Notes under the pieces: model-generated
Seen by the model: only the letters and a program-made list of their open reading frames with translations
What the model was told of the DNA's origin: nothing
The model's database searches: none
Position numbers and translations under genes: made by a program
Assembly (NCBI GenBank): GCA_030280995.1
Contig: JASXTE010000012.1
Coordinates: forward strand, 10,148,001 to 10,212,000
Length of the DNA: 64,000 bases
DNA from: Hemileia vastatrix
Taxonomy: Eukaryota; Basidiomycota; Pucciniomycetes; Pucciniales; Zaghouaniaceae
Reading direction: 5' to 3'
In this document: positions 55,318 through 64,000 of the stretch, one piece after another
Position numbering within the stretch: position 1 is the stretch's first letter
How the letters are laid out: every line of letters begins with the position of its first letter

Positions 55318-57040
55318 AGCGGCAAAGTATAAGAAGGTAGCGCAGAAGATTAGGCCTGTCAATGAGCCTATGCCTGTGGCCTTGTATCCGCCCTTGAAGA
55401 GACCTCCTTTGTCAAGAGATCCGTACTGTACTCCTTTGGTGAAGAATCCTCCAGAATTTGTAGAGACGGCTAGGGTGACCGTGGAAAGATTGAAAGTTGT
55501 TAATTTTGGTCCTGATGGGTGGTTGTCTGAAGAAGAAAAGAAGTTGTTGTTGCACGTTATTGTGCTAAGGAAAGAAGCTGTGGCTTTTGTTGAGGAGGAA
55601 AGGGGTGTATTGAAACACTCTTATGGGGAACCTTACTTGATTCCTGTGGTTTCCCATGAACCTTGGCAAATCAAACCTTTTCCAATTCTAGCCGCTATTA
55701 GAGAGGATTTTGTAGAGATTGTTAGGGAAAGAGTCAGGACTGTGTTATATGAACAATCAACATCCAGTTACTCAAGTCGGGTGTTCTGTGTAAAGAAGAA
55801 GAATGGAAAGTTGTGGGTGGTTCATGATCTTAGAGCCTTGAATAGAGTCACTATCAAGGACGCTGGTATGCCACCAAGTGCAGAGGATTTTGTTGAATCT
55901 TTCGCTGGAAGGGTGTGTTATGGTTTAGGTGATATTATGGGTGGTTATGATGAGAGGGAACTCCATACGGATTCAAGGCCTCTCACAAATTTTGAGACTC
56001 CTTTGGGAAGATTTCAGCTCACTAGGTTGCCTCAAGGAGAAACTAATTCAGTGGCAGCTTATCAAGCACAGATGGCTTGGATTTTGCAGGATGAGGTTCC
56101 TACTCATGCTGGTATTTTTATTGATGATGGTGGAGTTAAAGGACCATCCACTGATTATGGTAATGAGGTGTTAGCGGAGAACCCTGGCATAAGGAGGTTT
56201 GTGTGGGAATACGCAATAACTCTAGAGAGAGTGTTGTTTAGGATTGAAGAGGCTGGTTTGACCATTTCAGGGTCAAAATTCTGTTGTTGTGTCCCTGCTT
56301 TGGAAATTCTGGGTCATGTGGTATGTAGAGAGGGAAGGATTATGGCGAAGAAGAAGATTAATAAAATCCAGTCATGGCCAAGGCCTAAAAATACTACTGA
56401 AGTCAGGGGATTTTTGGGTGTATGTGTATATGTCAGGATTTTTATTAAGTATTTTTCTTTGTTGGCTTCACCTTTAAGGAAGTTGACCAGAAAAGATGCA
56501 GATTGGGAATGTACTGAAGAGTGTGAAGAGGCTTTTCAGAAATTGAAAAATGTTGTTGGTGAAGATATTGTTCTTCACAAGTTGGATTTTGGTGTTGGTT
56601 CTGGAAAAATTTATCTGGCAGTGGACTCAAGTTATATTGCTGCTGGTGCTGTTTTTTCTCAGGAGGATTAGACTGTGAGGGTCAGGCCAGTAAGATATGA
56701 GTCTGTGGTGTTTAATGAGGTGGAATCTAGGTATTCTCAACCTAAGTTGGAATTTCGTGGCATAGCTAAAATTTTAAAGAAGCTACAGACGGTTTTGTGG
56801 GGGCAGCATTTTGAGCTGCAGGTGGATGCAAAATCTTTGGTTCAGATGATCAATACACCTAGTCTTCCAAATGCTCCAATGACTAGGTGGGTGGCATTTA
56901 TTCAACATTTTTCTTTTGACCTGGTACACAAACCAGGTAAAACTTTTACTATGCCTGATGGATTATCAAGGAGGCCACCTACAGATGAAGATTCTGAGGC
57001 TGAAGAGTTTGATGAGGATTTTCCAGTGGTTAGAGCCAGC
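55318..57040 (+). pseudogene. Element X reverse transcriptase-RNase H
   Basis: Fingers: YEQSTSSYSSRVFCVKKKNG, VVHDLRALNRVTIKDAG. Palm: GLGDIMGGYDEREL, LTRLPQGETNSVAAYQAQ and the catalytic GIFIDDGGVKGP (near 56116). Then GIRRFVWEYAITLERVLFRI, LGHVVCREGRIM, TTEVRGFLGVCVYVR. RNase H: IYLAVDSSYIAAGAVFSQ, RYSQPKLEF, VDAKSLVQM, HKPGKTFTMPDGLS. Only one stop (TAG 56669-56671) interrupts it. Fungal Gypsy lineage with FIDD or YIDD. Confidence 0.87.
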
Positions 57041-58624
57041 ACAAAGGGTGCTGAAGATATTTCTGACCTCCCCCAAGAGGCTAAACTGGCTGGATCTGAT
57101 CTTGATTCTGGTGATCAGGATGTTTTTCTTGATGAAGATGGAGTTGTTGTTTGGGACAGCTCAAAATTGGAAAAGGGTGTTTTTGTTAGTGAACTGGATT
57201 CTCAAAAGGTTCAGTGGAAAGAGAAGGAGATGCCAAAATTTAAGGATTGGTGTCCTGGTTGGGCTGCTCAATTGGCTCATGTTCATACTGGTGATTTTGA
57301 TGACAGAATTGTACCCTTGGATGTGGTGTTTTTGGATTTTGAAGATGAGACCTGGGGTAAGTCTGGGTTTTATTTTATTTTGGTGGAATATCTGTTGACC
57401 TTGGAGAGGCCAGATAGTTGTGATGATGATACTTGGTTGGCAATCAAAAAGAAGATTCCTGGATTTCATGTGTTAGGAAGACAGTTGATGAGGAGGAGAC
57501 ATCCGAATCTTCAAGTGGTGGTGACTCAGAAGAAGGGTTAAGAATTGGTTTTGAAGTCTTTGCATGAAGACCTTGGTCATAGAGGCTTTGGGGAGACTTA
57601 TAGAAGAGTAGCAGACAGATTTTGGTGGCCAGGTATGAAGTTGGCTGTGCAGGGTTGGGTTCAATCTTGTGAAGAGTGTCAGAGAAGAAGCCACTTGAAA
57701 CCTAAAGAGGTGGGCCGTGCTACTGGTGAATCAACTGTTTTTGGAAGGTTCAGTCTGGATGCTGTCCATATTAAAGACGGCAGGTATAAATACTTGATTG
57801 TTGCTAGGGATCATTTGTCTGGTTGGGTTGAGGCAGTGCCTCTGGTTAATTTGACTGCCAAGAATGTGGCAGAGTTTTTGAAGAAGGAGTGGATTTATAG
57901 GTATGGGTTGATGAAGTTGGTCACTGTTGATGGTGGGCCAGAGTTTGGTGCCGAATTCAAAGAAGCTGTGGCTAGTGTTGGTTCTAAAGTTAGAGTGGCT
58001 ACACCTTATTATCCTGAAGCTGAAGGCATGGTTGAAAGAGGCCATCAAGCTATCAAGAATGCTTTGGTGAAGATGTGCGGAGATAGTGCTGAAAAGTGGA
58101 GGCATTATTTACTCTTAGTGTTATTTGCTGATAGGGTCACTGTGAAGAGGACAACTGGCTATTCTCCTTATGAGTTCATGTTTGGTCAGAAAGCTGTTCT
58201 ACCAGTGGACTTAGAAGCTGTCTCTTATCTGTGAATTGATTGTGATGACGTGCACTCAACAGAAGATTTGCTCTGTGCCAGGATGCAACAGTTGGAATGT
58301 AGAGAGGAATGTCAAGAGAAGGCTTACTCTAGAATGATGAAGATTAGGAATCAATCAGTCAGGTACTGGGACAAGAAGTTGGCTCATAGACTCAGGAATC
58401 CCTTGAAACCTGGTTGTTTGGTTTTGGTGTATAATAGAAGTTTGGAGAGTCAGTGGGGGAAAATGTTTGCTGACAGATGGAATGGACCTTACAGAGTCAG
58501 ATCTCAGGCGTCTGGAGGTTCTTATGTTTTGGAAGAGTTGGATGGTGCAGTCTTGAAAAAGAGGGTGGCTGCAGACCAAGTGAAGAGGTTTTATCCCAGA
58601 GGCACTAGGCATGAAGAAGATTGA
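57041..58624 (+). pseudogene. Element X linker and integrase
   Basis: H1 hairpin at 57067 (DLPQEAKLAG). Linker to LTLERPDSCDDDTW. TAA at 57539-57541. HEDLGHRGFGE ... CEECQRRS is the zinc region; FSLDAVHIKDG, TVDGGPEFGAEF and EGMVERGHQAI give D, D, E. TGA at 58232-58234. The C-terminus reads VLVYNRSLESQWGKMFADRW and ends FYPRGTRHEED at TGA 58622-58624. No chromodomain is seen. Confidence 0.87.
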
Positions 58625-59156
58625 CTCCGCAATGAGGATAAACTATGGAACGTTCTTTTTTGTTTTTGAATTTTGTGGTGTTGCAGAGCAACTTTTGTGT
58701 TGGAAACTTTTGTTAGAAGGTACCCATGGGTGGGGCTTCTAGATTTGATCTTGGAAAGTGTATGGGTAACTGATGGGCTGGCTGCTCTATCAACAGTTAC
58801 CCCAGATTGTCTGTTTCTAACCCTTTATCTTAATTTGGTTGAACCCTAGTATTGGTTTCTTTTCACAGGTTTTAGTCCTCTATGACTTTAAACTGGAATT
58901 TCCTCTGGTTTTCATGTGCTGGTCTCTTCACTCTTATTGGTTTTGGTTTTTTTGTGTTGGATGTGGTGTTTTTGTTAGAAGGTACCCAGGGGGGGCTTCT
59001 AGATTTTATTTTGGCAAGTGTGGGGGTAACTGATGAGCTGGATGCTCTGTAGAACAGTTACCCCAGAATGTCTGTCCCAAGTTTTTTGTTTTTCCTAGTT
59101 GAATTCTAGTTCTGTTGTTTATTATTCAGGTTTCAAGTCCACTATGACTTTAAACT
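58624..59156 (+). repeat. Post-pol H1 and H2 hairpins, element X
   Basis: H1: ACTC-CGCAAT-GAGG (58624), AGTC-CTCTAT-GACT-TTAAACTGG (58874), AGTC-CACTAT-GACT (59136). H2: GGGTAACTG...CAGTTACCC at 58764-58803 and again at 59022-59064, where the inner stem is a perfect GAGC/GCTC. Both H2 copies are preceded by GGTACCCA and GGGGCTTCTAGATTT, a module of about 100 bp. Confidence 0.75.
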
Positions 59157-59206
59157 AGTTCGGGACTGGCTTCTTTATCTTTGGGTTTTTTAGATTGGTG
59201 GTGGAT

Positions 59207-59256
59207 CACTGGTGGTCTCCCATCATTTTTACTTATTGGAGGGAGCCCACCCAGTG
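59207..59256 (+). other. H4 hairpin, element X
   Basis: CACTGGTGG ... CCCACCCAGTG, extended by GAT before and ATC after. Matches Y 42260-42309. Confidence 0.65.
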
Positions 59257-59453
59257 ATCATTTCTATGGATCTGACTTTCCCTTATTGGACCATCTATGG
59301 AGCTGGACTGTCTTTGATTTTGCAGTTATGTTTTTTTTTTTTTGCTAGATAGCAGTTTTAGATTATTTTCTTTTTTCTCTTTTTTTCTTTTAATTTTTTA
59401 TGAGGGTTGTTTAAAATTGTAAAAACAAAAATATAGGGTGTTACCACATCAGG

Positions 59454-59512
59454 GTCACCTGGATGTGGGCAAGCATTGGTGGGGAAAGGCTCATCAATTG
59501 GCCGGGCAATGC
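59454..59512 (+). other. H3 double hairpin, element X copy 1
   Basis: CCACATC-AGG ... CCT-GGATGTGG, then GCATTG ... CAATGC around GGCTCATCAATTGGCC. The AGG/CCT pair replaces AAG/CTT of the other copies. Confidence 0.65.
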
Positions 59513-59638
59513 TATTTTCTTTTTTATTTATTATTTATTTCATGTGTTTCGGTGTTTCATTATTTTTATTATCTTCTGAATTTCTAAATTTTTTGAATTT
59601 TGTTTTCTGTTAATCATTTTAGGGATTTAATTGTGTAT

Positions 59639-59708
59639 CCACATCAAGGTGCACTTGGATGTGGGTAAGGTATCAAGGGATCAGCTCATCAATTGGCTGG
59701 GGGATACC
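59639..59708 (+). other. H3 double hairpin, element X copy 2
   Basis: CCACATC-AAG ... CTT-GGATGTGG, then GGTATC ... GGATACC around CAGCTCATCAATTGGCTG. The T-rich 59709-59874 beyond holds nothing else recognised. Confidence 0.65.
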
Positions 59709-59874
59709 ATTTCTATTATTTTTTTTATATTATATCTTATTTCATTTATTTTATTTCATTTTATTTATTAATTTTTAATTTTAGTATATTAGTAGACATC
59801 AAAAAAAAAAATCTGAAATTATTTTTTATTAATTGTCTTATATTATTATTATGTTTCTAATCTTTTGCAGGAGC

Positions 59875-61426
59875 TCATTGTCTGGATGATGAAGCTTCTG
59901 GAGGCTGGTCTGGATTGTGATGAAGTTTTTGTTTTTTGTTAGGATTGTGGGAAGCACTGTGTTCTTTGAAGTGCATCCTGCTGGAGAGATTATAGGGATT
60001 GTAATTATCAGGAATTGGATTAGAGGGAAGTTCAGAGGAGGAAGAAGAAGAGGCAGGAATGGAGTGCTGGAGGGTGTGCTTAATGATCCTAGACATTTTC
60101 CAGTGGTTGTCCAGTAGGCGCTTTCTCAGGGATTTTTCAAATTCATTCAAAGGTCCATGGAGGGCGAAGGCTTTCAGCATGTTGAAACACATGGTGCTTA
60201 GGTGTTTTTTCATGTCTCCATAATCCAGGGTCAAAGAAGTTTCAAGAGGTTGGCCAACTCGAATAATAGATTCAGGAGGAGGGGTGCCAACTAGACAAGA
60301 AGAATTGGATCAGTAATTATTTTTGTTGAAGAAATGAGATAATTAATTTGGTACTTACAGATTGGAAGCTTATCAAATCTGTAAGCAGCTGGGATTTGGA
60401 TCTCTGACAATTTTGTAATGGTCATAGTGGGTGGATCAACTAGGGAGAGATATGGATTCTCATGGTCTTCCTCTGAAAGATTTTGAGAAGGTGAACTAGG
60501 AGGCTGATGTTCCTGGGGCCTAGTTGGAGCAGTGAGATTTTTGTTGTTGTTGTGGTTGTTATTTCTGTTGGATTCAGCTGGAGGAGGTGATGGTGATGGA
60601 GTACCAGGGTTGTTAAAGGATGGAGCAGGAGATGGGGATTTGGAAGCAGATTGATCTCTTTTGGATGGAGATTTTGAAGAGATGGAACTGTCAGAAGATT
60701 AGTTGGCTGACAGAGGAGAGGTGTAGTTTCTTTGACTTAGTTGGGGACGAAGTTGTTGTTTGGGTGCAGCGTGTGGTGTTCTGGTTTCTTCTTGGGGTTC
60801 TCTGGCAGGTCTCTTAGAAATCTGGGAAATTTTGGTGCTTTTTGACTTTGGAAGAGTTGATTGCATTGCTCTGGGGGCAGTAGGAGGTAGTTGGGTTGAG
60901 TTGTTATTGTTGCCTGGATGAATTTGGCTGTTTACTGGCCGTTTTTGGAGGTTTTGGCCCTGATTTTCACTGTTTGGTGAGGCGGGCGGGCCGCCTGGAC
61001 GCGGTCTAGAAGCCTGGGAGTTGATCTTGAAGCTTTTGGAGCTAATTTGACGGAGATAAAAGCAGTTTCTTGGGAAGCTAAGGCTGGTCTTTTGGGAAGA
61101 GTTCTGGAAGCAGAGCTTCTGGATCTTCTGGAAGGTGCTGAAGATAAAGAGGAAGAGGAAGGACCAAGCTCTGGGGATCTAGTAGGGGATCTAGAGATGT
61201 ATTTGTGAGAAGGTGAAGGAGGAGGAATAGGGAAGTTGGCATCTCTGTCACATCTTTTCTTTTTGGAATAGCGAGAATCCCAAGCCCTGTTGTAGAATTT
61301 GGATTCAGGAGTTGAAAGAGTGAATGTGCAAGGTCTGCACATGTGGATGCACTGTTTTCAGGCATAGTCCTTGGGAGCAGTGAAGCAAGGGAGAGTAGAA
61401 GGGTTAACATCAGGAGATCCAACCAT
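59875..61426 (-). pseudogene. Opposite-strand gene beta of element X
   Basis: From ATG 61426: an N-terminal Cys-containing segment (LPCFTAPKDYA, a TGA, KQCIHMCRPCTF) and a basic patch. A long Ser/Pro/Lys-rich low-complexity region follows with stops near 60932 and 60700. A 68-bp intron (60291-60358, GTAAGT to GTCTAG) is followed by a last exon (60290-59875) with a helical region, HLSTMCFNMLKAF, FEKSLRKRLLDNHWKM, and a Ser/Asn-rich tail. Not recognised. Splice signals and length suggest it was a real gene. Confidence 0.45.
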
Positions 61427-61577
61427 GATCTGTGGTGAGAAAAGATGATGAAAAGGGATAGGAGGAGATTTTTGTCAGTGATGGGTAGATGATGAAGTGA
61501 AGGTGGAAGTTCAGCAGGTTGGCTGTAGAGGTGTTCTGCATGAAATTGGCTGGGTCTATTTTAAGCAAAATTCTGGC

Positions 61578-62121
61578 AGTCCATTAAGACTCTAAACTGA
61601 AAAATCTATGGTAGCAAGATCAGTCCATCAAGACTCTAAACTAAAAAATCTATGGTATCAAGACCAGTCCATCAAGACTTTAAACTGAAATCTGGTTTCT
61701 GTAAGTCCTCCAAGACTTTAAACTGGCTGGTTTCAAGATTTTATCAAGATAGTCCGTCAAGACTTTAAACTGAACACTGTGTTAGTCCCCCAAGACTTTG
61801 AACTGAGGGTTTGAGTCCCCCAAGACTATAAACTGAGGAAAAAGGGCTTTGTTGTTGGAGTTGAGTTTGAAAGATTGGTGGAGGGTATCCACAGGGGGAG
61901 CCTCCGAATTTAGCAAAGGCAAGTTTGGCTGTAATTGATGGGCTGGCAGCTCTATTCACAATTACCCCAGAATGTTAGTTACTTCTCTAAATCTTTTTCT
62001 GGTTGATCTTTTGTTCTGGGTTTATGATTTAGGTTTTTGAGTCCCCCAAGACTTTAAAATGAGGGTTTTTGAGTCCCCCAAGACTATAAAATGAGGATGG
62101 TCCCCCAAGACTTAAAACTGA
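61578..62121 (+). repeat. H1 hairpin array with one H2, element X
   Basis: Ten H1 copies at 61578, 61622, 61666, 61704, 61751, 61784, 61814, 62040, 62072 and 62099. Stems are AGTC/GACT (the last GGTC/GACT), loops CATCAA, CCCCAA and similar, tail TAAACTGA or TAAACTGG. H2 lies at 61932-61969 (GTAATTG...CAATTAC). The array sits between the two opposite-strand genes. Confidence 0.82.
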
Positions 62122-62183
62122 GGGTTGTTTTGTGGTTACATCCTATAGAGGGTGTGGTCAATTTTTCTTTTCTAGAATCAAAC

Positions 62184-62824
62184 TCAAGTACTAGTGGAAT
62201 TACAGAGGGAATCAAGAGATGAAATGAAGTGTTCAGAATTAGCCTTGAACTGGTGAATGAGGTGTCTTCTGTTCTCAATGTCCTGTGGATCTCTAGCAGG
62301 AGTGGATTGGAAGTAGTGAAGCAGAAGTTTTTTCTGTTGAGATGTGTTTTGTTGGAACTTGGCCTTGATAGTGGGCAAGTGCGTTGGTGTTGGTGGTGCA
62401 ATGGATCCTACACTGTTATCATCACTATCAGAAGATGGAGGAACTGAGAAGTCATCAGTTTTAAAGTTGAAGGAAGAAATGAATGTTCTTTACCATCAGA
62501 GGGACCAGGGATTGTGGAACTAGTTGTTTTATGGGTTGTGGCAATCTTCTGGGAAGGGTGGAGCTTTTTGATTAATCTGGGTATCAGGATGGATGGCCTA
62601 GATCTTTTGGTGCTGGCAGAAGAAGGACCAGGTTGAGGTGAAGTTGAATCTGTTGCAGAAGAAAGTGGACCAGGTCTGTGGCAGGTCTTTTTTCTGGATT
62701 GGCAGACATAGCAGGACGTTCTGTATGGATGGACAGGTGGTGTCATGGTGCAGATTAAATTATTGTCGATGCAGTATTGGCAGGGACCCATTTCAGAGGC
62801 AGCTTTGGGAAGAAGGTTAAACAT
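62184..62824 (-). CDS. Opposite-strand gene alpha of element X, Zn2Cys6-like
   Basis: ATG 62824 lies 49 bases inside the 3' LTR. Residues 15-48 show C-x2-C-x6-C-x12-C-x2-C-x6-C exactly (CQYCIDNNLIC, then CYVCQSRKKTC), the Gal4-type binuclear zinc cluster spacing, with basic residues in the second half. A Ser/Pro-rich region and a basic patch (STKRSRPSILIPRLIKKL) follow. A 50-bp intron (62444-62493, GTAAAG to CTCAG, phase 1) keeps the frame open. Exon 2 (62443-62184) is acidic at first, then a charged helical tail (FQQNTSQQKKLLLHYF, DIENRRHLIHQF). I see no stop in this model. A DNA- or RNA-binding regulator encoded by the element is the simplest reading; it is unproven. Confidence 0.6.
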
Positions 62825-62859
62825 GGTGGTTGGATGAAGAAAGAATGCGGACATTCTCA

Positions 62860-62872
62860 ATTGGAGGGAGGA
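62860..62872 (+). promoter_or_regulatory. Element X polypurine tract
   Basis: ATTGGAGGGAGGA directly before the 3' LTR. Same sequence before the Y 3' LTR. Confidence 0.8.
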
Positions 62873-63964
62873 TGTGGTCTTCCAACATTGGCAGGGGCCT
62901 TTGTTGTGTGATTTGGCGCTGTTTGTGCATGTCTTAATTGTCATCTGTTAAGGAATTGGGTATTATTCTGGTTTTAAACCGTGGATATTGGGTCTGCGGG
63001 TATGTGGGTACTATCATTGGATAGCCCTGATTTTTCTCTATATTTTATTTCTTGTAGACATTTTTCATATTCTGAGTTTTAAGGGAACATTTCCTCATTT
63101 TTCATTTATAAAAGATTGCTGTTTAATTTTGTTTTTTGTGTTTTACGGGATAACCTTAGGTCTTAGGGTTAAGTGCTTAGTACCATTGGATAGAGCTAAT
63201 TTTTCTCTATATTTCATGTCTCAATGTTGTTATAGTGAAATTCCGTGTTTTAAAGGTTTTAGTAGTTGTAGCTAATTTTTCTAAGTAGATTGGTGGTTTT
63301 TATTGGTTTTCTGGCTTCAGGGAGGCCGGGCCACTTCAGGCGGCATCTCCAACATCGGATGGCCCGCCCGCCTCTGTTTAGGAGGTTGGGGAGCGCTTCA
63401 GGAGGGTTTTTTATGCAATTTGGTGGGTACAGGCGCCAGATTGGTGGGTGCGCATGGGCTCTTAGTTAGTGGTCTGTGTGTACATAGTGAATAAGACAGT
63501 TTGGGGCAACCTTAATCATCATACAACCATCCGGAGGTGATATCATTGTTCCTCACTCAGTTTTCACTGTTTTCTGGCCACAATTGGCTGTGTTTGTTGC
63601 AACTGAGTTCTTCATTTAACTTAACTTTGGCAACTGTTTTCTCTGTTATAGTCTTGCAAGCTATAGCAAGTATTATTGCTGTCTCTGGTGTGGATTTGCA
63701 GCCTACATCAAGTATCTTTGCTGTCTCTGGTGTGGACATTGTTCTACATTTCAGTTCTTTGGTCTGGTAGTCTATCTGGGGACTACTTTCTTGGCTCATC
63801 AAGCAGTCAAGTGTGTTAAACAGTAGCTTTAGCAAAACAGGAACCAACTTACTTTAGCAAGTAAATCTCACTCTATTTTTCAAAAGGGAAAGGGGATTTT
63901 TTCTCTGGTTTTTCTCCAACTCCCTTGGTCAAGGCCTATAGCTAGTACTATAGGATTGTCTAAA
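62873..63964 (+). repeat. Element X 3' LTR
   Basis: 1092 bp, uninterrupted, TGTGGTCTTCC ... ATTGTCTAAA. Followed by ACGT (63965-63968). Confidence 0.92.
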
Positions 63965-64000
63965 ACGTCTAGTTGCTATTTCTGGTTGAGATACCTCATT
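63965..64000 (-). pseudogene. Copia D fragment beyond element X
   Basis: In minus sense the frame reads NEVSQPEIATRR. After removal of X and one ACGT it joins LIMRLGPPSAEATNN at 27831, the linker before Copia RT. This independently confirms the X insertion. Confidence 0.65.

Larger units (their letters stand above)
27836..63964 (+). mobile_element. Ty3/Gypsy element X, host of nested insertions
   Basis: Outer LTR ends TGTGGTCTTCC (27836) and ...ATTGTCTAAA (63964), flanked by the 4-bp duplication ACGT (27832-27835, 63965-63968). Without element Y the element is about 13.1 kb. Plus-strand order: LTR, primer site, gag, protease, RT-RNase H-integrase, hairpin region, opposite-strand genes, polypurine tract, LTR. 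The 5' LTR is split by Y at 28319. All large ORFs carry stops, so it is dead, but the protease and RT catalytic residues are preserved. Confidence 0.85.

Noticed and set aside
27836..63964. Giant cargo-carrying mobile element of 36 kb (for example a Starship-like element)
   Set aside because: Fully explained by nested LTR elements, a Copia and a Harbinger with matching target duplications; no tyrosine recombinase seen.

Overview
The window is a nested transposable-element graveyard from a basidiomycete nuclear genome, most likely a rust fungus (Pucciniales). The evidence is AT-rich DNA, short 50-85 bp GT-AG introns, chromoviral Ty3/Gypsy elements, fungal Copia, a PIF/Harbinger element with a Myb/SANT-like partner, and a TET/JBP-like 2OG-Fe(II) oxygenase. 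From memory, unchecked, the pol remnant at 1-1912 resembles retroelement proteins annotated in Austropuccinia psidii. I see no host single-copy gene, rRNA, tRNA or CRISPR array.

Layout. (1) 1-1912 and 10354 onward is an old plus-strand Gypsy chromovirus (A), split by chromovirus B (1913-10353, minus strand, 776/775 bp LTRs, target duplication ATTTC). (2) 12.7-23.2 kb holds a degenerate Gypsy remnant (Z), CACTA-like inverted-repeat elements with 3-bp duplications (16321-20887, 21538-21749, 21917-22176) and a decayed LTR. (3) 24.0-27.8 kb has a short satellite-like repeat interrupted by a 1092-bp solo LTR, then an old minus-strand Copia (D). (4) 27836-63964 is one Gypsy element, X, inserted in D. 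X's 5' LTR is split by a related Gypsy element, Y (28319-51361). Y in turn carries a young Copia with an intact 1496-aa ORF (C, 32119-37272) and a 6.07-kb PIF/Harbinger element (H, 43731-49801). Copia D resumes in the last 32 bases.

How the parts work together. X and Y each encode gag, protease and reverse transcriptase-RNase H-integrase. Downstream of pol both carry a long region that is not ordinary UTR. It holds many copies of small hairpins whose stems vary in a compensatory way, and in X also genes on the opposite strand. An opposite-strand gene in that position, with the spacing of a Zn(II)2Cys6 cluster near its start, occurs in three different Gypsy elements (B, Z, X). These hairpins and antisense genes are the most novel content. 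The TET/JBP-like gene inside the Harbinger element is the third notable feature.

Most coding regions other than Copia C and the Y gag ORF are broken by stops or frameshifts. Boundaries given to the base rest on matching LTR ends, inverted repeats and target duplications read directly; domain limits are approximate.
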